The position numbers were made by a program, and so were the translations under genes. Of a stretch of 64,000 nt of DNA, positions 55,445 to 64,000 are shown piece by piece (the first letter of the stretch is position 1; every line of letters starts with the position of its first letter). The stretch covers positions 7,488,001-7,552,000 of the forward strand of contig NC_085920.1 in the NCBI RefSeq assembly GCF_035222485.1, read 5' to 3'. The notes beneath the pieces are model-generated. The model was not told the DNA's origin and searched no databases. It worked only from the letters and a program-made list of their open reading frames with translations. This stretch comes from Podospora pseudoanserina. Lineage: Eukaryota > Ascomycota > Sordariomycetes > Sordariales > Podosporaceae.

Positions 55445-56374
55445 TTTGGGATTTGTCCTGAGGTGAGATAAGTGACGGACGAATAGGCGAGACAGTTTGA
55501 TTCTGGGCAAAAAAAAACAAAAAAAAAAAAACAAAAAAAAAAAGAGGAATTGAGAAACAGCTTTGGACTGGAAGTAAAATACAGATCAAGGAGTGTTCAA
55601 CACGGCTAAGTAGCAGCAGGTATCCAGCTTATACCATGGATCCCACGCGGAGAAAGAGAGCTATCCGGCTAAATGAGAGGACGGAGCAAAAGCGCGTCGA
55701 GGGCAGATCATGGAGTCTCACGACAGCGGGCAGGCGGAAGGCGACTGTTCTGCTCTCTCCGTATTGCTTGAAAATACAGGGATCTCTCGTCTGGATAGGG
55801 ACAAAGACGGCCAAGTCTGAGGTCTGCCTACAATCTCAACGTGAAAGCTGCCCCTCATGATGGCATCAAAAACCCCACAGTCACATCCGACCCCCTCTCG
55901 TACCGCTGCGGTCTCCAACACCGTCTTTAGGCACTTTGATAGGTGGAAAATTGCTCCCGTTACCACTCGTCTCAGGAAATACAGGACAAGTTTCCCCGTG
56001 TCTTCAAGTCTTTCAATCTGCAGGTCAGAGCTAGGCTTCTTCAAACTCTCAATGCTTTCCCATTCAAGACAACCAGCGATAGTCTGGCACGCTTTGCCTC
56101 ACTGCCTCCCTTTTCTGTACACAGCCATTCAGGCAGCCCCCTTCTTTGTCTTCCCAAGAAACAAGATACAAAAAAGACCACACGCCCACCCATCATTATT
56201 ACCAAGGTTCTGTCTACCATGCTTGCAACGAAAGATTCTACCGAGAAAACGCCGGCGCGAACATCAAAAAAAAATGAAGTACGCGGTAGTCCCCGTATGC
56301 GAGTAGCAGCAGTTAAAAAAAAGGAAGGGCATAATTATACAAGAGAATCGTAACTTTGGGAACAACCCAAAAGA
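55445..56374. other. Spacer between the AKR and sed5 genes
   Basis: About 930 bp holding the AKR promoter and the 3' end of sed5. A-rich runs at 55511-55542 (T-rich toward the AKR start) may be a promoter poly(dA:dT) tract. No gene seen. Confidence 0.5.
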
Positions 56375-57553
56375 CTACCCGGCGATCAACACCCAGAGCA
56401 GGAAGAATATCATCTAGAAACATCATATCAGCGAGCTGCATAGACATGGCCTGAAGGGAAGGTAACCCACAAGAACGCCAAACATCTTGGCTAACAACCA
56501 CCTGTTGCTGCTGACTCGTGACCAGTACTTGAGAAGCTCTTTCTGTGCGCCCTCGACATTGTCCACGACGTCCTCTCTGCATACGGATATTAGCTAATGG
56601 CATCACGTAATAGAGTGGTGGAAGAAGGGGCTCACGTGTTGGCATCGATTCTTTGAATCATCTCTGATTGTTCGCTGACCATGCCAGCTAGTTGACCGAA
56701 GCTGGAGAAATTGATCAGCTGTGGTCATCTTGATCTTCAGGTTCAGAGAAGAACTCACATGGACCCCAGTTCGTTGATGGTAGATTCAATGGCTTCGATG
56801 GCTTGCCCTCTTTGCTGAATGTAGTTGTTCTGGCCACCCTCCTCCATCATCTGGAGCTGCATCTGCTGGTCTACCACTGGGTTCAGAGAAATCAAGTCAT
56901 TCCCCGGTGATGGTGTCCCCCGGTTTGGCGTGCCGTATAGCGGGGAGGCAGATTGCTGCAAGGAAAGCTGCGCATGTTGCCCGACGTTAGAGACAAATGC
57001 CTCGGTCCTTGACCTCGAGGCCTGGATGTTCTTGGTTCTGATCTCCAACACGTCCTGTCACGGCATCAGTGCGCGTTCAGATATCCGACTGGGGTGTGTT
57101 TTGTCCTACCTTGAAGTTCGCGCTGACATCCCCCAACTTGCCCTGCAAGAGAAGCAAAATGTTCTTGTTGTTCTCCCCCTCTTGGTCCGGTTTTGGGTGC
57201 AGCCGTCTGGAAAGGGCCTGGAGATTTCGGATATCCTCATTGAGGCGGGACAGATCTTGCTTGATGATGAAGGTCAACTCGTTCACCTCGACCGGGTTGT
57301 CGTCGAAGAGGGATCGCTTCTTGGCCAGCTGAGCCAGCTTTTGCAGCTTGCCCATAGTAGCCGAGATTCCTCTGCCGATTTCTGCCGCACTCCGTGCAAA
57401 CTCTGAGCGCTTGGGTTTGGCATCGCCGTTGGCGGCGCTTTGTTGACTGCCGCCGAGGAGTCTTTGCGATCCAGGTTTTGCCACTTGCTTGCGCTTCGCG
57501 GCGCTGACAATGTGACGGAATTCCGCCGTGCGGTCGTTGATCGCGACGGCCAT
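56375..57553 (-). CDS. sed5: Golgi Qa-SNARE Sed5 (syntaxin-5)
   Basis: Exons 57553-57110, 57054-56759, 56701-56636, 56576-56471 and 56413-56375 give 316 residues. The N-peptide MAVAINDRTAEF matches the DRTxEF motif that binds Sly1. A three-helix Habc domain follows. The Qa-SNARE motif runs from about 225 (QQRGQAIEAIESTINELGSIF through QRIDANTEDVV), with Gln at the expected zero layer, then KYWSRVSSNRWLLAKMFGVLM and the C-terminal membrane anchor ending WVLIAG. The last intron (56470-56414) is chosen because only it restores the hydrophobic anchor; reading through gives an unrelated end. Sed5 drives fusion of ER-derived vesicles at the cis-Golgi and intra-Golgi traffic. Confidence 0.95.
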
Positions 57554-59120
57554 TTTGAAAGCCGCTCGGTGACGAAGACTGGGATATCGGTCGTGGCTGT
57601 CTCTGGTATTTGTTCCCGATGATGTGATCGAAGACGATTAGGATACGATACGGGTTTTTTGCTGTCGCGATGCGCCCGTGTGGACTGAAGAAAGGCGAGC
57701 TGAGGAAAGGTGTCCAGATAGGGAACGCGATGTTGATTAATTAAAAGTTGGGTACGTAAATGCGAAAGCCGGCAGCGAGGGTCTTGTCGGAAGAATGGTC
57801 AGAATGGGGCGCCTATGACGGCTGGAAACGGTTGGCGATGTCCAAGATGTCGTCGTGATTGAAGGAAACGTGGTGTTGTTTCGGCAAGGAACGCTTGGAC
57901 CCCCTTTGACTTGCGTAAGGTGTGGGCACAGTGCAGACGATGCGGGAACTGTGGCTGGGACTGTGCGAATAGCGCAGGGTCCTGATCTCGTCACTCTCTT
58001 AATCAGCAGCGCTGTAGCGACTTTGTATATAGAGTTACAGGTGCTACTTGGAGTGATACAGCAAGAGTGCACTTTATGAAAATAGGTGTATCTATGTACG
58101 GCAGAGCTGCCAGAGAGCAATCAGCAAAGCCAGGCCTGGTTTGAAGCTCCGTACGAATTACACTCGCCTCCTGGGCAATCCGATGACGCGCGGCAATGGG
58201 CATCCAGTGCCCGCAATCTAGCCAGGTAGCATCGACACAGCCCCGCGCAAGGGACCGGGCCATCTGCTCGTGATAGTTTGATAAGCTATGAGGTCTGCCG
58301 ACAGTCGTATGGAGTTCTCGATCCACCAGTTCAGTAACTGCAGGAACACACCAAAAAGACCAGGGGCCGTGGCCTTGTCACAAGACTTCGTGAGATGCTG
58401 GGGGCAGCTGCATCACCGTTAAGAGCGAGGTTCTGGAAGAACTGGAATGGATCTTCCTCATTGGCTATGATGAGAACTTGGTGGAAGCTCAACCACAGGG
58501 ATTAACCCGCCTTCCAAAGCGTCATTCTTCAGCAAACTGGCCTCGTGTCTTGGATGTCCTCAATCTCAAACAATTTCAAGATGCATGTGCACAATTAATC
58601 CGATTGTCTTCGACCAGACAATGAATGCCTTTCTTTTTTTTTGGGCATCAGCAAGACTTGGCCGGACCCCACAAAGTCAAATCCACCCCGAATCCGCGCG
58701 CCTCTGATCCTTGTCCCCAAATCGTGAACCCCAGCAGATCCATAGTGGAATTCGTTCATGATCGGGTGGACCGCTGGGAAACCCCGAATGACATCTGCCC
58801 ATCTTCTCTCCTTCATAACTGTCCACGTTCGCCCGACCAGCCGTGCTTCGTGAACCTGTCCCTCAAGCTTTGGTTCTCAAACAACTCCTCGCGACCAACT
58901 TGAGCCGACAACTGATCCGGTTTGAGCCACTGGACGAAACCCGTGCTACACCCGCGGGCTCTGTTTTGCCGCATTCTGGCCGACAGACCCAACTTGCATT
59001 ATTGGGGCGCTCTCCTACTTCCAAGCTCCCCTTCCGAAAAGCCTCTGAATTTGCGCCATTGGAGGAGCTGTTACTGCGTCTGCAGGCTCGAAGCTGCTGA
59101 AAAACCAACTGGACGGCACA
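57554..59120. other. Divergent intergenic region, sed5 and the disordered-protein gene
   Basis: About 1.57 kb without a recognisable gene. Contains both promoters. Nothing else noted. Confidence 0.5.
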
Positions 59121-61844
59121 ATGGACGACGGCTCCTATGGGAATGTATTTCCTACAAACCGGTCCATGTAAGCAGATTGTGCCACCCCGCTGCGTTCCCG
59201 TTGCCCAACCTCGGTGCGCACAGCAGTGCGTCGATGATACTGCTGAACTAACACCCCCTCTTCTCCAGGTCACCTGCTGTAGGGTCTCCGGCGCAAGCAA
59301 ACGACATGTACAAGGTCAACGTTAGCAGACAAAAGACGAGAAAGTGGGCAAACTTCAAACCTCAGAACTATGATGGTGATGACTGGGGCGACGAGTACGA
59401 AGACGACGAACCTGAGCCGAACCCACCGCCGCAGTCGAAACCGATGGGACCGCGCTCCCCGACGGAACCACAGCAATTTCAGCGCGCTGTAACCATGCCG
59501 GAGAGCACAGGGTCGCTCGCTACGCTTCCATCACAATCTCACCAGCAGCCACGGAAGAGCAGCTTAGATGCCGCAACATCGCCCACAAGCCCGAGCTCGC
59601 TGGCTTCGCCGTCCAGATCCCCGTTCGTCCGACCGGCCGATATCTATCGCAAGTTGGAGGAAGAAAGAAAGCGTTCGTTAGAGTCTCCGAGGCCAGCTTT
59701 GAGCAGTGTTACGGGGCCACCTGTTGTCGACCGGCCACAACATGCCGCAGGAGCAGAAGCGGGAAGCAAGGAAGATGAGGAAAGAACTGGTGTGAATCGA
59801 GATTCGAGACCTGGTTTGGCTACGGTTCCCGAGAGAAGGAGCGAATATGGGCTTGAAGGGCTTCTTGACAGCTACGGATCCGACGAGCCCAGCAATGAAC
59901 CTGCGAGTTACACTCCTCATTATACAACCTCAGAGGCTCAACCTCCGGCGCATGTTGAAGATTCCAAGGTTGATGTAGGCAAGCAACTCCGGCGATATTC
60001 AACAAGCCCCCAGCTACCGCTCGTGACCCGCATGTCGGGCTTTGGCGAAGACCTATTTTCCCCATCAAGCTTTCTCGACAGCTCAAACCGGCAACCTTCT
60101 GTCCCGGCCGTTGGTGTCCCAGCCGTTGGTGTCCCAACAACAAGCACTACTACTGGCACCGCGCAGGTCTCAAATGATCCTTCACGGACACAGTCGCCAG
60201 CCCCTACACTTCGTCAACATCAGCCGCAGCAATCACCCAGCACACCAGCAACTCAGGGTATCAATTTGGCGTCGACCGCACCCGAAACCACAGCCGGGGA
60301 GACACCGTTGACCCACGATTCAAACCATCCGGTCAGCCCGGCTGCCATGAAGCACGGGGCCGAAACTTCCAGTTCCGCCATTGCGGTTCAACAGGACTCT
60401 GGTGCGCCGCCGGGTTCGAACACTCCTGCCCAACAGCAGCCAGCCGCAGATCTGCCGCGGGAACCCGCAGCAAACAAACAGTCCAACGAAAAAGGGATTC
60501 TCAGACCGTCGTTACCGGGTGGTTGGGTTTCCGAAACCCCAGCGACGCCAGGTGAAGCTTTGCTGCCTTTTCAGATTGAGCCCGTCCCAGCAGCAGTTGA
60601 GAGGGCTGGCGGAGACGCAAACTCGGGCACGCCAGCCGAACACGCTGCTTTCAATATGGATAGCTCCCACGCACCTAGCTACGGCGGGGCAAGTCCTGTC
60701 AAAGAAAGCGGGCTGCTTGAAACACAAAAAGCACCTCTTCCACGCCCCGCCTCTCCTCGCGCGCTGCCACCACTCAGGACCACAAGCCCTTCGCTCGGCA
60801 CAACATCTGCGATGGTTCCCGGCCCCGAATCAAAGGTGAGCTACGAAACGACCGAGAAGGTGGAGAGCGACGCTCTTGCGGCTCCCGAACCAACCACTAC
60901 GACAACGGAAATCTCGGAAATCACGCCCACGGCGCCACTGAATCCACGTCGCGACCCGCCAGAGATCACCACTGATGTACATCCTGTCTTATCTCCGCCA
61001 TCCTACGGGACTGGGTCCACGCTGGAGGCAGACACAAGCTCGCCTTTGAAGGAGAACGATGTTCTGAGCGAAGAGATTATGAAGTCACTCAGTCCTGTCC
61101 AGTCAACAGAAGGATTCGGAAATATTCACGCAGACACCACAGACGCTTATCAAGCAGCCGCGCGGTCCCCTGTTCGGGAAAGCAGCTATCTGGGTGATGT
61201 TTATGATGACTACTGGACTGCGAGCGAAGAAAAGGTAGAAGCCGGGTTGCTTGCCGCTGCCGCAACTGGTCAGCAGCCGGAAGCAGGGAGACCCTCCGAT
61301 GCCCCTAGCGTTTCTGTCGCGGAACCCCCCCGAGAAGAGACAGCTCCGTCGCTGGATGTGAAAGCTGTCGCCCTTTCCGCAAGCTCACCAACTAGCCCCG
61401 CGAAACCCGCAGCGTCGGAGGGCGGAGTTGGCAACACACCCGTGATGGAAGATACACGTAAGCGATTCTCATGGGAGGCTGGATTTAGCGATCCAGCGCC
61501 TGTGAGTATTCAGCCTGCGGTAAAAGAACCGGCCGCTGAGCCGAAGTCTCTGGCACTTCCGACCATCACAACACTACCTGCCGAGCTGGATGCCGCTCGA
61601 TCAAGTCCTGCTCCTGGCTTGAAAGCCGACGCTGTGCCTCTTGCGGACACCGTCTCTCAAGCAAGCAGTACCCTTGCCCCTAGATCAGCCAACGCGACAC
61701 CCATTGAACCACCATCTCCTATCTCAGTCCTTTCAGACAGACCTAATGGCAAAAGCCTAGCATACGCAGATGAAAAGATTGCTGTTGAGCCGCCAACGGG
61801 TGAAGAGCGTACATCGCCAACCCCTGAAAATATTGCACCACAAG

Positions 61845-61876
<32 letters not shown>

Positions 61877-62347
61877 CTTGCTTCTTGGGCCGTGACGCCG
61901 AGAAAAGGATCCATCAACATCCTTCCATTCCGGCAGGTTCTGGAGATGCCAATGCCGCTTGACAGGATTCGAACCTTTAACGATTCCAGAGCCCAGTTCG
62001 CCGCAATCGATACCGGGCTTGATGAGTGGCTCACGATAATGACATCGCGGCACCCCGAGCATACAAACGCATTTGTGGCAGGCTTTGGATCGCAGCAAGG
62101 GTTGTCACCGACCGGAGCCCCATCTCAACAGTTTGGTGGCAACGGCGCTCATGGCCTCCCGGCGAACATTCCTATGCCACCACCACATCAACACGGCGCA
62201 AGTGGATTTTCACATCTGCAACATAGTGCACAGGTACAGAAGAGCAAGGTGCTCTTGATGGCAGCAGGGAAAGCTGGAAAGGGACTGTTCAGCAAGGGCA
62301 GAAACAAGCTCCGGGAAACGGGTGACAAGGTGTTTTCAAGTTCATGA
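59121..62347 (+). CDS. Large disordered acidic protein with conserved ends
   Basis: Exons 59121-59167 and 59269-62347 give 1041 residues. The start MDDGSYGNVFPTNRSM comes from the short first exon and joins in frame to SPAVGSPAQANDMYKVN; the internal Met would be the start without it. The N-terminal WANFKPQNYDGDDWGDEYEDD is an acidic, aromatic patch found at the N-terminus of many fungal proteins of unknown role. The middle 800 residues are Pro/Ser/Thr/Ala-rich and disordered. There is a poly-Gln run of about ten (61847-61876) and, after it, a conserved-looking helical C-terminus: LEMPMPLDRIRTFNDSRAQF, GLDEWLTIM and basic end KAGKGLFSKGRNKLRE. Perhaps a scaffold in membrane traffic or actin patches; I do not recognise an orthologue. 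Confidence 0.8.
61847..61876. repeat. (CAA)10 coding repeat
   Basis: Ten CAA codons for Gln in the disordered-protein gene; uniform CAA codons suggest recent slippage. Confidence 0.9.
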
Positions 62348-62966
62348 TATGTGTCTTCTTTCTCTTTTTTTGGGTCACGAACTTGCCCAGCTGGGGTTGG
62401 GTTGTATATTGTGTTAATACGGTTGGAAACTACATTATCTTTTTCCAGGTACAGGCATCAGCCACGTGAAGTCAGGTTTGGGCAGGTGGGTAGGTGGTTT
62501 GTTTTGGTTAGGAGGAGGGTTTTCTTTTTCATATAGGGAGGTGGCATCAGGGTATGGCATACAAACGTTGAAGATCACGGGAATTACACACAGACTGTTG
62601 AACAGATAAAAGCTATCATCGCCCATGGAACCTCTTGAAAGAGCATGACCTGTCTTTCACACATCAGACCAATACCTCCAAATGTCATTCTGCAGCAACC
62701 GAAACACAGTTATCATCACCGGTCAACGGCGTTTTGCCACACTGAGAGCAACACGATCAGTTCTTGACCCTGCGTAGCCGCCAGGTGATTCTACCCTTTG
62801 TGCAGCCTCGGAGTCTATATAAAGTCTCGTTCCATTGCATGAAGCAAGTGGCTTGTCCACCCTTCTACATTAGTTCCCTCATATATATTCCTGTTCCTGC
62901 AGTATCAGTCCTCGGCACTTTAGATACACTTCGCTCACGTTGGTCTTTTTGCTTCTACTGCACACG
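62348..62966. promoter_or_regulatory. 3' region and TATA promoter of the small gene at 62.97 kb
   Basis: About 620 bp. TATATAAA at 62816-62823 is a perfect TATA box, 144 bp before the small gene's start codon. No other features are clear. Confidence 0.5.
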
Positions 62967-63194
62967 ATGGGATCTAGACACCATAAGTCATCATCAGGCA
63001 CATCTAGCCAACATCAACCTACCCACCATGGACAAGCAGTCACCAACTCAAGGTCGACACCCATGATCAACTACGGGCATGGATCATTTACAAGCTCGGC
63101 AGGGGCAGCATCGGGATTCCTCACTCCCTCCATCAACTACGGCACTGGGATGTCACGACGGCTAGTTCCGGGGACATTCCCGCGTGTCGTTTGA
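62967..63194 (+). CDS. Small hypothetical protein with a duplicated INYG motif
   Basis: Single exon, 75 residues, starting MGSRHHKSSSG. It is rich in Ser, His, Gly and Thr with a near duplication: STPMINYGHG and LTPSINYGTG. No signal peptide or membrane segment. It sits behind a canonical TATA box at a proper spacing and is followed by a T-rich/A-rich palindrome. Probably an expressed small gene, perhaps stress or development linked as TATA genes often are; I do not recognise a family. Alternatively it could be a chance frame in a noncoding transcript. Confidence 0.45.
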   Translation: MGSRHHKSSSGTSSQHQPTHHGQAVTNSRSTPMINYGHGSFTSSAGAASGFLTPSINYGTGMSRRLVPGTFPRVV

Positions 63195-64000
63195 GCAGTT
63201 GTTGGTAGAGATTCTGCGGAAACCGGTGCAGAGGATGGATGTTTTTTTGGGGCCGGTTCTACCTGTGCTTGATACCGTTTTTTTTTTATATATAAAAAAA
63301 AATCATTCCCCTGGGGGAAAAACATCGATTGGCTGGGCGGTACAATTCTTTTGTTCAAGTCTCTTTGGGAAGCTGTTAGGAAGCTGGAGTTGATGATTGC
63401 CGAGAAATGTGGTGTGGCGAGTTCACTGTCAGAGGATAAGAAGGGAGTGCTGTTGTGGAGTTGGGAGAGGCTTGGGCTTGCAAGCAGCTGATAAAAGATT
63501 ATAAGATACTCTTGATGATGGAAATCGATCGAAGAGGAGGACGAAATCGAAGTATTGGAGCGTAGGTTTTGAACCTCAGGGGGACTGTTAGATTAGGATA
63601 TGGATGAGGAGGTTTTGGTAAGCAGCATGACATGAGAATAGAGGGCGGGCCCCTTTTCAGGAAGAGCAGTGGAATTCAATACGGATATGCCTGAAGTAAT
63701 CATCAGTTCTGTGCTTGACTGACAACCACTACCGTAGTAGCATTATTGATCAAAGAGATGGAGTTCAAAGACCACTTGTATGGGGGGCGGTAAAGACTCT
63801 ACACGCGAGTGATATAACACTTGAAAAAACAATGATGCCGAATTTCATGTGCTACAGTTTACAGTGACCAAGGTGGGTAGGTAGGTCGGTACCTACCACG
63901 GAAGGACTATACACACACACTGCCCTTTTCTTATGCTCCTTCTCGCTGCCACGCGCCGTAGTTTAGCTTCTCTCATCACATCATCCACCGCGATTTCGGG
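63195..64000. other. Right edge, no gene recognised
   Basis: About 800 bp after the small gene. No frame longer than about 70 codons and no splice chain was supported. It may carry the promoter of a gene beyond the window. Confidence 0.5.
63278..63302. terminator. AT palindrome, possible 3' end element
   Basis: A run of ten T, then ATATAT, then nine A form a near-perfect palindrome about 85 bp past the small gene's stop. In RNA it would be a U-rich hairpin; it may serve transcript end formation or be an AT-rich slippage product. Confidence 0.35.

Noticed and set aside
61970-61981. Perfect reverse B-box-like sequence GGATTCGAACC
   Set aside because: It codes for Arg-Ile-Arg-Thr in the conserved C-terminus of the disordered protein and has no A box or tRNA fold.

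Overview
The window reads as nuclear DNA of a filamentous ascomycete, most likely a Sordariomycete (Sordariales-like). The reasons are a GC-rich genome with short GT-AG introns (about 50-90 nt), CT-rich leaders, gene families typical of moulds (Ayg1-type melanin hydrolase, GH43, DUF6590, PMT1) and one very AT- and TpA-rich block at the left edge that looks like RIP-type damage. No bacterial operons, phage, CRISPR array or rRNA were seen. Gene models were assembled by hand from reading frames, splice signals and family conservation. Coordinates of each gene run from start codon to stop codon with introns included.

Left third: 1-300 is AT-rich degenerate repeat, and about 300-11,796 is gene-poor DNA with microsatellites and no recognisable gene. 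11.8-24.5 kb holds a SAM methyltransferase with a GC-AG intron, the proteasome-associated deubiquitinase Ubp6, ARPC4 of the Arp2/3 complex (divergent from Ubp6), a large RRM protein with an about 1.9 kb leader region, and the mitochondrial pyrimidine nucleotide carrier Rim2.

Middle: 25.8-40.1 kb holds sorting nexin Snx3/Grd19, splicing factor SF3A1 divergent from the ER mannosyltransferase PMT1, a tRNA-shaped degenerate element, a DUF6590 protein, and a single-pass membrane protein with a Cys-rich ectodomain and a Q/P/H-rich tail. 41.4-48.2 kb holds an intracellular GH43 glycosidase with two helically phased GGNTAAA boxes in its promoter, a 1163-residue intronless class 3 lipase, and Gna1 of UDP-GlcNAc synthesis.

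Right third: a small TATA-driven candidate gene, an Ayg1-type polyketide hydrolase, then three tightly packed oxidoreductase genes (SDR, sorbitol dehydrogenase, aldo-keto reductase) that look like a polyol or sugar-acid module. These are followed by the Golgi syntaxin Sed5, a 1041-residue mostly disordered acidic/Pro/Ser-rich protein, and a second small TATA-driven candidate.

Most genes are housekeeping (secretory pathway: Sed5, Snx3, PMT1; RNA: SF3A1, RRM protein; cytoskeleton: ARPC4; cell-wall precursors: Gna1). The accessory interest lies in the gene-poor left arm, the 50-55 kb metabolic group, the GH43 promoter and the short TATA genes.
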